Part shown: piece after piece, positions 48,562 to 60,342 of the stretch | Position numbering within the stretch: position 1 is the stretch's first letter | How the letters are laid out: each line of letters opens with the position of its first letter | Source of the DNA: Megascapheus bottae | Taxonomy: Eukaryota; Chordata; Mammalia; Rodentia; Geomyidae | Length of the DNA: 64,000 nucleotides | NCBI GenBank assembly: GCA_024803745.1 | Contig: JANJXV010000004.1 | Location: 53,014,358-53,078,357, forward strand | Reading direction: 5' to 3' | Notes under the pieces: generated by a model | Told to the model about the DNA's origin: nothing | Seen by the model: the letters and a program-made list of their open reading frames with translations, nothing else | Database searches by the model: none | Translations under genes and position numbers: made by a program

Positions 48562-48788
48562 ATGGATTTTTGCTAGTCCTGGGACTTAATCTCAGAGTCT
48601 GGGTGCTGTTTCTGAGCTTTTATGCTCAAAGCTAGTTCTTTCCCCCCTTGAGCTCCACTTTTGGCCTTTTGGTGCTTAATGGGAGATAAGAAAATAAGAA
48701 TCTCACAGATGGGCCGGCTTCCAACAGAAATCCTCAGATCTCAGCCTCCCGAGTAGCTAGAATTATAAGCATGAGCCACCAGTACCTT
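48562..48788 (-). mobile_element. SINE-B, antisense
   Basis: TTGCTAGTCCTGGGACTTAA, GGTGCTGTTTCTGAGCTTTT, GGTGCTTAATGGGAGATAAG and CCCGAGTAGCTAGAATTATA are reversed SINE-B landmarks. Confidence 0.85.
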
Positions 48789-48790
48789 CT

Positions 48791-48829
<39 letters not shown>

Positions 48830-49015
48830 TTTTGCTGGTCCTGGGGACTGAACTCAGGGCCTGAGCTCTGTCCTTGGGCTTTCCTCAAGGCTAGCGCTCT
48901 ACTACTTGAACCACAGCACTACTTCTGGCTTTTCTATGTATGTGGGACCGAGGAATCAAACCCAGGTCTTCGTGCATGCTAGGCAAGCACTCTACAACTA
49001 GGCCAAACTCCCACC
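48789..49015 (-). mobile_element. SINE-A, antisense, with (TTTA)n tail
   Basis: TTTA repeats (48790-48832, the reversed AAAT tail), then TGCTGGTCCTGGGGACTGAA through CGAGGAATCAAACCCAGG to CAAACTCCCACC. A truncated reversed SINE-B tail follows at about 49025-49095 (GTCAGTTACGGGACTTGAAC). Confidence 0.9.
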
Positions 49016-49180
49016 AAGGATTCTTTTTTGTCAGTTACGGGACTTGAACTCTGGGCCTAGGAGTTGTCCCTGGTGCCTGAGCTTTTAAAGCTTACTTTAT
49101 AGACCCAAATCTGAGAACCTTCACTCTGGGTGAACCTCACTTCACCCTTCCTTAGGTGAGCACCTACGGGTGTAGTTCAT

Positions 49181-49200
49181 GTGCTGCCATCTAGTGGCCA
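49181..49200 (-). promoter_or_regulatory. CTCF-like motif, - orientation
   Basis: On the minus strand this reads TGGCCACTAGATGGCAGCAC, an excellent match to the CTCF core (CCACTAGATGGCAG). It lies just after the SINE cluster, in non-repeat DNA, 2.05 kb from and facing the + motif at 47117. Confidence 0.65.
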
Positions 49201-49246
49201 TCCTAGCTCACACACATTGACTTTCCCCTTGAAGACTACAAATTGA

Positions 49247-49247
<1 letters not shown>

Positions 49248-49305
<58 letters not shown>
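49248..49305. repeat. (GT)n microsatellite
   Basis: An uninterrupted GT run of about 27 units, with no SINE directly attached. Confidence 0.92.
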
Positions 49306-49306
<1 letters not shown>

Positions 49307-49687
49307 TGCTCAATTAGGTGCTGACAGAAGAGATGTGTTTGCATGAAACGATGCAGGTTTTGAAGACTGTCTAGAAATAAGCTTGCCACAAGCCCATGTG
49401 GAGAGAATTGAAAGCAGGTGTGTGGGATTAGCACTCTGGTTTTTTTTCCCAATATCTTCTCCTCAAAGGGCAGAGCACAGACACACTCAGGCCTAGGAGT
49501 GTTATCAGTTAAACAAACAGGAGAAGGAAAAGCAAGAGCTTCACGACAGCACTTGAGCCCAGTGTGCTCACAATTTAAGAACAGAGGCTATCTTAACTGG
49601 CAGTCCCCTCCACCTCTCCAACGTGGCTAAGGATAGCTCTCTGCCAGAGCCTGTTGGGACTAGAGCTTGTAAGCATCAGCCAGAGCC

Positions 49688-49958
49688 TATGTGTGTGGGG
49701 GGGGGGAGTGTGTGTGCTGGGGCTTGAACTCAGGGCCTGGACACTACCTGAGCTTATTTTGCTCAAGGCTAGCACTCTATCACTTGAGCCACAGTGCCAC
49801 TTCCAACTCTTTTGTTTGGGGGGGGGGTGGAGGACAGTTGCTTATTGGAGATAAAAGTATGACAGACTTTCCTGACAGTACTGGCTTTGAACAACAATCC
49901 TCAAATTCAGCCTTCTGAGTAGCTAGGATTACAGATGTGAGCTATCAGTACCTGGCTT
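49688..49958 (-). mobile_element. SINE-B, antisense, with G-rich expansions
   Basis: A TGTG/GGGG-rich start, then CTGGGGCTTGAACTCAGGGC, a second G run near 49816-49829, TTATTGGAGATAAAAGTATG and GAGTAGCTAGGATTACAGAT. Confidence 0.82.
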
Positions 49959-50089
49959 CAGAGCTTGCCTTTTATATAACCTTTGTGTGGACATGGCCTG
50001 TCCCCAGAAAGGACCCATCTCTGTTCAGTCCTCTGTGGCATTTGCTAGCTCTGAAGCTCTCTCTTCTCACCTCCACCTGACTCTGTCCG

Positions 50090-50330
50090 ACAGAGAGAGC
50101 GCGAGAGAGAGCGAGAGAGAGAGCGAGAGAGCGAAAGAGCGAGAGAGAGAGAGAGAGAGAGAGGAAGAAGAAGAAGGAGAAGAAGGAGGAGGAGGAGGAG
50201 AAGGAGGAGGAAGAGGAGGAAGAGAGGGGAGGGAAGGAGAAGCAGGGAGAAAAGAGGGGAGGGGAGGGGGAGAGGAGGGGAGGGGAGGGGAAGGGGGCAA
50301 GAAGGAAGGGAAGAAAAAGAAGGAAAGAGA
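50090..50330. repeat. 240-bp polypurine tract
   Basis: GCGAGAGA units, then GA, GGA, AGGAGG and GGGGA units, almost wholly purine on the + strand after about 50140. The Glu/Gly-rich, Arg-rich and Ser/Leu-rich frames on both strands are artefacts. Confidence 0.92.
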
Positions 50331-51139
50331 GACAAGGAGCACGGTAGCTCCTCATCTCCTGCATCTGGATACCTGAGACATCCTGCATTGAGACGCGGGA
50401 CTGCAGCTCCAGCCTCTGGATATTGTACACAGTTGTGTTTGTTTCATTTTTGTTACTAATTTATTTATGGTCCTGGGGTTTAAACTCAGAGCCTTGCTCT
50501 TGCTAAGCATGTTCTCTTCACTTCTGCCACACCCTCAGCCCCACAGCTGAAAAATCTAAGAATCCTGATGCCATTTGAAAGGTGAAAGCTATGTACAGAA
50601 AAATCAATGAAATGCATTGCTTAGATTCCCAGGCCAGTTCAGGAAATCCATTTACCCTGTTCTGAATTTTTAAATGTAGTTCTGACCAACCATCAAACCT
50701 CCTGAGCTTTTCCTGAGTTGGGTAGGTGGTAAGAATGGGATGTTCTGTACACATTTAATTATTGATCCCTTTAATGATTCTCATTAGACACCCTTAGCAC
50801 TTCAGAAGAGTACTGGGCAGAGCAAAAAGCGAGAAGCAAGTCAATCCCAATATAAGTAATCACATTTGCTGATGGGATGTGTGCAAAGAAGGCAGAAACC
50901 AATGGTGACGGAAAGTCTTTGGGTACAACAGAATTGCTCTCTGGGCTTCTGGCCATGTATGCTGCCTCCCCATTATACTGCAATTCCAGGGCAGCTCTGT
51001 ACATTGGGTCTGGCTCATAATAGGTACTTAGTAAGCATCTGATGAGCTGAGCTGCCTAGGTTTCTTTTCTATCCTATAGGTATTAGCCAAGTGTCAACCA
51101 TAAGCATCCTAAGTAATAGGCCAGGAAGATTGTGTTCAC
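50331..51139. other. Mostly unique sequence with one ID unit
   Basis: A reversed ID-type SINE lies at about 50465-50543 (GTCCTGGGGTTTAAACTCAG, CTTGCTAAGCATG, CACCCTCAGCCCC). The remainder has no recognisable repeat or gene. Confidence 0.55.
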
Positions 51140-51555
51140 ACACACACTCTGTCATAGGCCCTCCAAAAAATGTCCCCACCTAATCTTTGGGAGTTGTAAA
51201 TGTTTGCCATAGATGGCAAAGAGGACTGTGGGTATGTGGTTAGGTAAGAGATCTTGCAATGGGGAGATTACCTGGATTGTGTGGGTGAGTCTGACCTCCT
51301 GAGGTGACAGGAGCATGGGTGAGAGTGATGCAACACAAAAGCCTAGAAATACATGCAGCTCTAGAAGCTGGAAATGGGAAGAAATACCCTACTCTGAAGC
51401 TTCCAGAAGGAACAAAGCATGGTCACACTTTGAAGTTAGCCCAGGAGAAACTAATGATGGGAGTTTTCCACACTAGTGACATCCTGAATTTGTGTTGTGT
51501 TTTAAAGCCACTAAATTGACGGTGATTTGTTAGAACAGTAATAGGAAATATACAA
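51140..51555 (+). mobile_element. MLT1-type LTR (ancient MaLR)
   Basis: CCTAATCTTTGGGAGTTGTA, GCAATGGGGAGATTACCTGG, GAGTGATGCAACACAAAAGC, CTCTAGAAGCTGGAAATGGG, GCTTCCAGAAGGAACAAAGC and GTGTTTTAAAGCCACTAAAT occur in the order typical of the 3' half of MLT1 LTRs. The ends are eroded, and no internal retroviral sequence was seen. Confidence 0.65.
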
Positions 51556-51924
51556 GCTGAATGGAACTCTAGTTTATTAAATATTTTTTCAGAATGCTTA
51601 ACGGACATTCAAAAAGTAATCTCAATGGTATGATAAAGGATGGAGTATGGCCAGCTCATTGGCCTTATTATCTCTTTACAGATTGGTTTAATAATTCTTT
51701 CTCTGCTTTGCTAATCATGAATCTATCCATCTGAAGCTGTACTTTCCTAGAATCGTTTCCAGCATTGAGTCCTGAGGATTTAGGTGCTGAAAGAAGGTAT
51801 TTTGGTTCTGAATTCCTCTTTGTGCTGACAACTTGTAATTAGGAAGAATATTTTTCCTTGACAAGTTTGACTTGGTTTTCTGTTTACAGTGCACTAAATA
51901 TAGAAAGCAGAGTCCAAAACGAAT
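51556..51924. other. Unique sequence
   Basis: Nothing recognised. Confidence 0.5.
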
Positions 51925-52080
51925 GGTTCGTGTCTGTCTTCCCAGCTCTGCAGGGCTAGGATAGCAAAACCATGAGACCCTATATGAAAAATTACTAAAG
52001 CAAAAAGATTGGAGGTGTGGCTCAAGTGGTAGAACACTTCCCTTAGCAAGTGTTAGGCTCTCCGTTACTCTATTAAGTAA
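51925..52080 (+). mobile_element. Older B1/ID composite, 5'-truncated
   Basis: B1 end AAACCATGAGACCCTATATG, then ID-like GGAGGTGTGGCTCAAGTGGT and AGAACACTTCCCTTAGCAAG. Confidence 0.6.
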
Positions 52081-53354
52081 TGAAGAAATCACCACTCCTC
52101 AAGCATTCCTAGAGCTCCAATTTAGGTCAAAAGAAATACTCTATGACTAGAGCTCAAGCTCCACTAATACAAAATAAAAATAATAAATAGGAGATATTAT
52201 TTGTCCTCTCTGTCTCTAATGGGAAATCCGAGGCACCAAGCTTTTCTCTATTGAGGAAACTCAGGCACTGATCTGGCCAAGTTTCATTTTACCACCAAAG
52301 AATAAGAACATAAGCTCCACTTGAAAGTGTTTCCCCGGCCTCTGCTGTTGCTTCCCGAAGCATGGTGATAGAAAGAAGGGGGGTAAAGTTCTAGGAAGGG
52401 GATAATGGCCTAGCGAGGGGCAAGTGAGGAATTCTGGAGAAACACAGTCAGAATCAAGCCTCCCTTTCTTTAAATTAAGTGAGGGAAATTTTGACAACTG
52501 GACAAGTTTCATTCTGATGCTCATTTAACCCTCAAAGTCAAAACGAAACTCCCAGGGTACAAACCCACAGCAATCAAAATAAAACAGGTTTTCTCAAGAC
52601 CGGTGCTGAGCTAAATATAGATTTTTTTTCAGATAGACCAATTCACCTCTGAATTCAAGACTTTTTAGAACTATTTCAAAAATTGTAAAAAATTTGGGGG
52701 AAAAAAAGATGTCAAACAAAAGAACAATGGTTTGGTACGGGAGGTGGATACAAGCTGTGTGTGTGGAAGTAGGGAGATTTTGTGTGGTTTGAACTCCTTG
52801 TACCATGGGGGAGGTGGTTCTTAAAATACCACTGAGGTCACTTCCACAGGTGAGGCTTTCTATTACGGTCCAAAGTATCTGACTAAAGATTCTCGTGTGC
52901 CCCAGGAAGAAGCTGACGGTGGCAGTCCTTTGCTTTTGATATGACCTGGTTCCTGGTTATGTGTGCTCAATAGTGCAAAGTTCTCCCCATCCCAACTTGA
53001 TGGAAAGAAGCCACTAAGATCGAAATCCAGCATCCTCAGGCTGCAGCCCTTTTCTTATATGTAGCCTACCTCACCTATGAACTTAGAAGGAAAGAGAAAG
53101 TTTCTAGAAGGTTCTGTGGCCTCTAAAGGCCTATCTAGAATCACCTGATAGTTGAGTTCACCCCACAGATGGGCCCGAGGGTTCCTTTTTTTTTATTCAG
53201 CCAAAGGCTCTGAGCCAGGTGGTTTGAATTGCTGAGCAATTTGGTTCTAAAGACTGAATTGAATCAGGGTTTTTGGCTTTTATTTGTGGTGAGCTGTTTT
53301 CCTGTCACGGTTGTTGTGGTTTACTGTCAATCTGAGTGTTCAAAACTACTGTGT
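52081..53354. other. Unique sequence
   Basis: No repeat or gene recognised. Short frames on the minus strand at 52261-52806 show no domain. Confidence 0.5.
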
Positions 53355-53559
53355 AAACTGCCTCAAGCCTGTCATCTTAGGTACACAAGAGGCTGAGAAG
53401 TGAGGATCAGGATTGCAAACCAGCCCCAGCCAGAAAGTCGGTGAGACTTTCATATCACTACTAAAAAGCTGTGGTTCACGTGGTAGTACAATATCTTTGA
53501 ACAAATAAATACAAAAATAAAAAATAAAAGCACAGAGACAGTGCCTAGACTGCGCATGT

Positions 53560-53601
<42 letters not shown>

Positions 53602-53606
53602 ACACG
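53355..53606 (+). mobile_element. SINE-B with (CA)n tail
   Basis: CTCAAGCCTGTCATCTTAGG, AAGAGGCTGAGAAGTGAGGA, AAAAAGCTGTGGTTCACGTG and CACAGAGACAGTGCCTAGAC, passing into CA repeats at 53560-53604. Confidence 0.8.
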
Positions 53607-53796
53607 AAACTGCTTTGCTAAATCCAGTGGTTTTTTTCAAGTCAGGTGCCTCTCCCTTGGCCACCAGCCTGACCCCTGTGGCACACTGTGACGACAGGCA
53701 CACTGTGACATGTCTTCTCCAGGCCTTGCTGCGCCTGTATGGTGAGAGTTACCCTCATGCCAGCTAGGATGGTTGGGGGAACATAAAGATTTGTTT

Positions 53797-54181
53797 TGTG
53801 TTAGTCCGCTTTGTGCCACCGTAATAAATTAACACAGGTATTGGTGAAAAACAGGTTTTTTTAATTCACTTTTTGGAGGCTGAAATCTAAACAATATGGT
53901 GAGAGAACTGGAGATCCCACACACACGCCCCTCGGTGCAGGCTGGAGGGGAAAGACCACATCTCACATCTCAAACCAGAGCTGCGTTACACTAAGCTCCG
54001 GGTTTTGCAACAGGCTCTGGAGAACCACCAAATGGTCTGAAGAGAACTACCTTCATCCATTCCAAAGGCCCTCACACATGACCCCAGCCTCTTAAAGGTC
54101 CCATTCTGCCATTGCTCTGGAGAGCAAGTGTTTGATATCTAAATTGTTGGGAGCAGAAAACACAATATGCAAATCATAACA
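53797..54181 (-). mobile_element. MLT1-type LTR (ancient MaLR), antisense
   Basis: Begins GTTAGTCCGCTTTGTGCCAC, continues TTTTTTGGAGGCTGAAATCT-like, CTCACACATGACCCCAGCCT and TCTTAAAGGTCCCATTCTGC, and ends AATATGCAAATCATAACA. This is the reversed layout of MLT1 LTRs. No internal retroviral sequence adjoins it. Confidence 0.65.
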
Positions 54182-54454
54182 AGTCATCTCCAGACAGCTG
54201 TGCAACAAGAATCAATCATAAAACTGCAGTCCAACCAAAATGAGGCTTTACTAAATCAACAGCCTTAGAATTTTGTAAAGCACCTCTAGAGATTTATGCT
54301 ATGGAAATCATCATGAATCACGCAGAAACATTTCAAAAATAGTCACAGGGTGTTTACTAGGAGTTTGTCAAAAAGAAGAGAAGAAAAACCATAATTAAGA
54401 ATGTGTGATCAGACAAATAAATTATATTAGAATCATACTATTACCATAATCAAT

Positions 54455-54620
54455 CACTAGCATTTATTGGATATTGATTGCATGTTAGGTATTGTGATAA
54501 TTGCTTTATATATTATTAACACAATTAACCATCAAAGTTCCATTCAGAGAGAATAATATACCCAGAGAAGCAAAGCTAGTTGCTATAAACTCAGGATCAT
54601 AGAATAAACTGCCACACCAA
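54455..54620 (-). repeat. MIR, antisense
   Basis: TAGCATTTATTGGATATTGA, GTTAGGTATTGTGATAATTG, CTTTATATATTATTAACACA and CCCAGAGAAGCAAAGCTAGT follow the reversed MIR. Confidence 0.6.
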
Positions 54621-54644
54621 GATTCATGACTACCCAGAACCTCA

Positions 54645-55025
54645 GATGTGACCTCATATTGAAACTGTCTTGCAGATGTAATGCTCTAAAGATTTAAGAT
54701 AAAATCTCCCAGGATTCTGAGTAGGCCTACACCAATGCCTAGTGCCCTTGTGTGAGAAAGGAGAGCGATTTGAGGCACAGCTAGCCATGAAGATACAGTC
54801 CTTTGGTTGAAAGCCATGGGAAGCAAAACCATTGCTGGTGGCCTCCAGAAGTCCGGAGAGGGCACGGAACCAATTTTCCCTCAGAGCCTCCAGAAGCTAC
54901 CAACCAGTCATCACATTAAATTCAAACTTCTGGTCTCCCAAATGGTGAGAAAAATCCATTGCCATTGCTATCCTTCTTGGTGATGGTTGTTAGTTATGGT
55001 TGCCACAGAAAAAGAACACATCTAG
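54645..55025 (+). mobile_element. MLT1-type LTR (ancient MaLR)
   Basis: GACCTCATATTGAAACTGTC, TTGCAGATGTAATGCTCTAA, GCCTCCAGAAGTCCGGAGAG, TTTTCCCTCAGAGCCTCCAG and AAACTTCTGGTCTCCCAAAT occur in MLT1 order, with strong divergence. Confidence 0.6.
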
Positions 55026-55369
55026 CGAATGGCACACTGGGCCAGTATCTGAATCACCACGTCCAGCCCCAGAGCCCACCATACAAGGCTGCCTCTGACA
55101 GCAGGGCCCAAGCTGCATATATAATAGCACATTTGTGCAAAGAGTGGGAACATATTCTTAGCAAAGAGTTGGAAGGCTACAGCATGAATGCTTATTTCTG
55201 GGTTTCTGGGTGGTGAGATTCCAGATGGATTTGAATTCTTTTGTCTTTTTTTCCCCTTTCTTCAACAAAGATGTGCAATACTTTTCATAGTAAAGTACAC
55301 CCTGAAATATGTAGGGGCCCAAAAGAAACTATGCTGCAGCTTATTCTGAAATAGCTTAGACAACAACAC

Positions 55370-55404
<35 letters not shown>

Positions 55405-56495
55405 CAAATAATATGTCTGTACACAGAGAAAATGACAGAACAAGTGTGGAGAAACTAACAATTGGTAGGGTTGGGTAAAGAATGTATGAGAATTCTTTTC
55501 ATGAAGCTTCTCAGTAATCTTGAAATTACCACAAAATTTTAAAATTTTCCAAAATGCATTATGGAAAATGTCCAAGTTGAAACAGAAACAACTTTATAAA
55601 CATACAGGCAAGAGAAACGCCAAGAATCAGTAATACTTATTTGAGAAATAAAATGTGAATATTTGTGTTACAACAAAGATGACTCTCAAAAGGGAAACAT
55701 ATAGCAATTGAGAGACAAAGAAGCGACAGAAGGTATTACCTAAAAGAAATGACCGTTGGTGACAACATAAGGCTAGAACGAGAGGGTAGCTCACCCCGCT
55801 CTCAAATGCCTTTGCTTTGTTTTATTTTGTTGTTGTTTCTGCATGCTCTGGAGATTGACTGCTTTAGGGCGAGGCCTGGACATGGAGTTCAAAGCCAAAA
55901 ATGTCCTGACCTGTAGGGAAGGAACCTTTGAAGAATGCATTCCATCACTGGCTACTCACTTCCTACATTGTATAGATTACTTGCTTGCAATTATATATAA
56001 ATGAGCTGGAAAAGGGTTTTATGGTCTTTTTGAAAGTGTATCTCTATTAACAGACCACTTGATATTTTTATTTTAGTAGGACAGAGATTGTAATTATGTG
56101 CCAATTTTAAAGCTCATTTCCAACTGACATGTCTAGTTAACCATCTGGGAAAATCTCAGAACAGTATGTCCGTAATTTGGACTTATCACAAAGGGTAAAA
56201 AGTCACATCACTAACTGGTGTTATCCAGAAGGCCCATTTCTTGATCACTAATTTCTATAAAAATCTGTGGCTATTACAAAAAATAACTCAATGTTATGGG
56301 CATCATTTGACTTGCATACAAAGATCTGTGCTGATGAGCTTCCGTTGGAAAGAACTGCTTTTTCCTTTTACTGGAGAAAACCAGGGCTGGTGCAGCTAGT
56401 GTTAGGCCATCTTGCTTATAAGTAGCCCCACCCTCGCACTGTTTGGTAAAAGCATATTGAAAATATTCTGTGCACTTAATTGAATCCAAGAATAT
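55026..56495. other. Unique sequence with one (CA)n run
   Basis: A CA run lies at 55370-55401. The remainder includes an AT-rich, repeat-free stretch at about 55975-56165. No gene was seen. Confidence 0.5.
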
Positions 56496-56695
56496 TGGGG
56501 CCATTTTTTTGCCAGTCCTGGGCCTGAGCACTGATCTTGGACTTTCTCAAGGTTAGAGCTCTACCACTTGAGGCACAGCACCACTTCTGGCTTTTTTCTA
56601 TGCATGTGGTAACTGAGGAACCGAACCCAGGTCTCCGTGCATGCTGGGCAAGCACTCTACCACTAAGCCACACTCCCGGCTTGTGGGGCCATTTT
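56496..56695 (-). mobile_element. SINE-A, antisense, with TSD
   Basis: The body 56508-56683 runs from TTTGCCAGTCCTGGGCCTGA to CCACACTCCCGGC. The perfect 12-nt TSD TGGGGCCATTTT is at 56496-56507 and 56684-56695. Confidence 0.94.
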
Positions 56696-57053
56696 GATTC
56701 CATTCTCAAGTTGTTTCACGTTTAACATTCCTTTGTCACAAAGGTTTGCTAATTGTTCCAGTATTCAGTGCCAAGTTAGCTGTGCCTAGTAGTTCTATAA
56801 ATGTTTGTATTTCTGGATTCAGACAAAACAATTCTACTTCACAATGCCTATTAGTAATAGGCATTTGTAGGGGAGCAATCCCATAGAGGCCTTGGGTAGT
56901 AACAGTATTCAGTGCTGTCGTTGTGAGTGTGTATGCTGCATATCCCTGGAGAGACGGCAGGAGACACAATGGTGTACTGGCTACCTTGGGTGCTACCACA
57001 GGCAGTTCCAACAGCTACCAGGCAGAGGAGGGTGTCTAGCAGGAGGTTGGAAA

Positions 57054-57102
<49 letters not shown>

Positions 57103-57464
57103 ATTTGGAGTACTGATAGGAGATTTTTTTGAAGTCTGGCTTCACATGGAAAGCAAAGCAGCTTCTTGGTAAGACTTCAGCTCACTCTCACCCTCCTCTA
57201 CTTGGAGCCTTTTGAACCTTTCCTACCAGTTTTATGAACACTTTCTCAAAGTAAAGGCACCTCTCCCCCAAGCCTGGAGTAGCCTTGGTACATTGGGGCT
57301 TTGTTTGTTCAACAGAAAGAGTAGATTACTGCACTAATGTTTACAAACTTATGCATGTAATGTGTCCTACTGATAGGCATAAACCCTGAACCTAAGAGCT
57401 GTATTTTAGATCGTGGAGGTGGCTCAATTTTAGGGAAATATCAGAGACACTGGGGAGATTAAGA
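56696..57464. other. Unique sequence with (CA)n
   Basis: A (CA)n run of about 45 bp lies at 57056-57100. A small palindrome GCCTATTAGTAATAGGC lies near 56847-56863. No gene. Confidence 0.55.
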
Positions 57465-57693
57465 TGCTTGTACTGGAAGCTATTATTTACAATTCTCGCT
57501 ACTCACTACTCAGGAAGCTGAGGGGTCAAAGCCAGCCCAGGCAGGCAGTTCAGGAGACTCTTATCTCCAGCTAACCAGCAACAAAAAAAGCCAAAAGTGG
57601 AAGTGGGGCTCAAGTGGTAAAGTACTAGCCTTAAATGAAAGAGCTGAGATAGTACCTAGGCTCTGAGATCAAGTTTTATTAGTGGCGCATGCG

Positions 57694-57741
<48 letters not shown>
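57465..57741 (+). mobile_element. SINE-B with (CA)n tail
   Basis: CTACTCAGGAAGCTGAGGGG, ATCTCCAGCTAACCAGCAAC, GGGGCTCAAGTGGTAAAGTA and GGCTCTGAGATCAAGTTTTA, then GCGCATGCGAA and CA repeats at 57694-57739. Confidence 0.82.
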
Positions 57742-58534
57742 TTGACTATACGCAGCCTAGACCATAAAACCTACAATCCTGCAGAGAAACAGCAGCTGTC
57801 TGCTGCACTGTTTAGTTGACCTGATGACAAAGCTTTTCTTTGGGGACTGGCAAAAGTTTTCATGAGCTCGATTGAGACAGCATTTGCATATTGATATTAG
57901 GGTTAGGAAGATGAATTTATTGAAATTAGGTTCATGTTGTGTAAAACAAAAATGTGCCATACAGGATTGCTTATTTTTGGAAGATGTTTAAGTAGTGACT
58001 CTTGGATCTTCAGTGATTATAATGGTTATCAAACAAGCAAACATATATATATATACATATACATATATACATACACATATAAAAATAACAATGAAATCCA
58101 TATTATATATACATATGTATCACATAATGTGTATGAGAATGGAATAATGAAACCTGTATGTTACATATATACATATGTTATATGTGATATATAATTATAT
58201 AGAGAGATACATGAAAATAACATAATAAAATCCACTAACACTGTTTTAAAGGGGGAAGGGAAAGAGAGAATGAAGAAGAGTTAATGAGCAGGTAAGTATG
58301 GTCAAAGTACTTTAAATATATATGTATATATGTATGTATGGAAATATCACAGTGAAACCTCTTGTATAATTAATTTATGCAAATAAAAGATTCTTTAAAA
58401 AGCACCAATTCCCCACAATGTCAACTAAATGGAGTGCCTGAAGCAATCCATCAAAAGGCATTTCAAAGTTCAAAGAAACACAGATGTACCAATGGTGACG
58501 CGGCACCTCTGCATCTTGCCATGGGCTGTGGCTG
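57742..58534. other. Unique sequence with AT-rich microsatellites
   Basis: (ATAC/ATAT)n tracts lie at about 58042-58205 and 58312-58340. No gene or mobile element was recognised. Confidence 0.55.
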
Positions 58535-58925
58535 AAGGTCTGTCTCCTGGCCGCGTGCCCATGGCTCATGCCTGTATCCTGGCTTCCCGGGAAGTTGAGA
58601 TTTGAAGATGTGTTTGAGCCAGCATGGACAGAAAAGTCCATGAGACACTTACCCCCAACTGACCATCAAAAAGCCAGAAATGGCAGGTGGGGGGTGTGGG
58701 GGGGAGGGTAATGGGTACCAAGACATGTGAAAGGGTATCAATGTATGTGAATTAATGCACCTTCTATCTGGCAAATATCATGTAACCCTTTTACTAATTA
58801 CAATAAATAAATAAATAAATAAATAAATGGAAAAAAAAAGCCAGAAATGGATCTGTGCTCAAGTAGTAAAGCCTTAATTGGATAAAGCTAAGGGAAGCTT
58901 AGCTCCAACTTCAAGTCCCATATTA
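58535..58925 (+). mobile_element. SINE-B split by a short L1
   Basis: Head and middle (CCCATGGCTCATGCCTGTAT, GAAAAGTCCATGAGACACTT, CCCAACTGACCATCAAAAAG) reach 58683. The tail resumes at 58851 with ATCTGTGCTCAAGTAGTAAA and ends CCAACTTCAAGTCCCA. Confidence 0.85.
58668..58850 (+). mobile_element. Minimal (~150 bp) L1 3' end with TSD
   Basis: 58684-58834 is only the last part of an L1 3' UTR. It starts at the G-rich tract (AGGTGGGGGGTGTGGGG) and ends AATTACAATAAATAAA with AAAT repeats. It is nearly identical to 4372-4495. The perfect 16-nt TSD AAAAAGCCAGAAATGG is at 58668-58683 and 58835-58850. Confidence 0.95.
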
Positions 58926-59011
58926 GTTCTCCCTGTTCCCCCATTCCTTGTGGGGGAAAGGGCTTTTCCTCTTTGAAAGCCACTGTGAGTGGTGGTTTTA
59001 GCCTCCACTCA

Positions 59012-59208
59012 ACATTTTTTTTTTATACTCCTGGAGCTTGAACTCAGGGCCTGGGCAGTGTTCTTGGGATTTCTCAAGGCTAGCGCTCTACCACTTGAAC
59101 CACAGTACCATTTCTGGCTTTTTCTGTGTATGTGGTACTGTGGAATCAAACCCAGGGCTTTGTGCATACTAGGGAAGCACTCCACCACTAGGACACTCTC
59201 CCAGCCCC
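59012..59208 (-). mobile_element. SINE-A, antisense
   Basis: Poly(T), then TCCTGGAGCTTGAACTCAGG, AGCGCTCTACCACTTGAACC, GTGGAATCAAACCCAGGGC and CACTCTCCCAGCCCC. Confidence 0.92.
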
Positions 59209-60342
59209 AATTTATTAATTTTAGCTACTAATACAATCTTGTTTGGATTAACTAATAGGCAGTTTGGGTATTTAACTTTCTTAACAGGCAGGAAGGAATC
59301 AGAAAGGGCTGTCGGCCATTCCCTGGGACTCATCTACTTTCTTTTGCACATGGCTTCAGTCACATTACATGTCTCTGTGTCAGCAATTCAATTGTTCCCT
59401 TAGCAACCGTCTCCTCTACTGCTGGCTTCCCCAGACAAGCTGCTTTCTCACAGGGCTCACGGTCACAAGAAAATAGCTTGGTTCATGCCAGAAGCTGTAT
59501 TCTAAAAAGGCCAGTATCTCTTCCAAGGCAAATTAATTTTTTAAAGCAGTATTGGAGCAGAACACAGCAAAGGTAATCATGAAGGGGAGATGCAGTGCTT
59601 GGATTGTCTAACCCAGACCCAAAGAAAGGGTGTTTACACTCACAGGCTCACAGCTCTTCTCCCTCATGAAGCATGTCATGGGTCACCAGGGAAATCAGCC
59701 ATGGAGAAGAGGGAGTCTGACAAGAGGCAGGAGCCAGCTAGAGTCTATCATGCTGATGTAGAGATGAAGGCATTATCTCTGCACACGAGGCAAGCAGCTC
59801 TACCATTACTGATTCCTTAGGGGACTATTCTACCCCTCCATGTATACACGAGCTTCAGTATTCCTGAGGAATTGAATTCTCTTCTCCAGAATCCCCAAAT
59901 CCACTGGGGCTCAGGGCTCTTCCACAAAATGGTGTACTACTTGTGTATAACCTACCTACATCCTTCCACACAATTTAAATAATCTCTTCTCTAGATTACT
60001 TAGATTACTCTTAATACCTAGTCCAATGTAAATGCTATGTAAGTACGTGTTGCACTAAAGTGTTTAGGGAATCCTAACAAGAAAAACAATCCTAGTAATG
60101 CTCAGTACACTTGTTTTTTGTTTTATACTCCCTTCTCCTCCTCCCCCAATATTTTCACCTCCTCCCCCAATATTTTCAATCTGTGGTTGGTTGACTCTGG
60201 ATGAAAACAAAGAATCAACTGTATTTTTATAGCCAGGTCAAAGCCAAAACCAAGGGAATACAGTTTCCTTTATTACCCTACCCATTATAGGTTTTTAAAG
60301 AATTTGTTTGGTTTTCTTTTGTTTTACAGAAAAGAAAACAAA
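59209..60342. other. Unique sequence
   Basis: No repeat or gene recognised, apart from a 21-bp tandem doublet at about 60137-60178 (CTCCTCCCCCAATATTTTCA twice). Confidence 0.5.

Noticed and set aside
49972..50430. 152-codon Ser/Phe-rich minus-strand frame and 129-codon Glu-rich plus-strand frame
   Set aside because: Both arise from the polypurine tract; no start context, domain or codon bias supports a gene.
60137..60178. 21-bp tandem doublet
   Set aside because: Only two units and no context; slippage is sufficient explanation.
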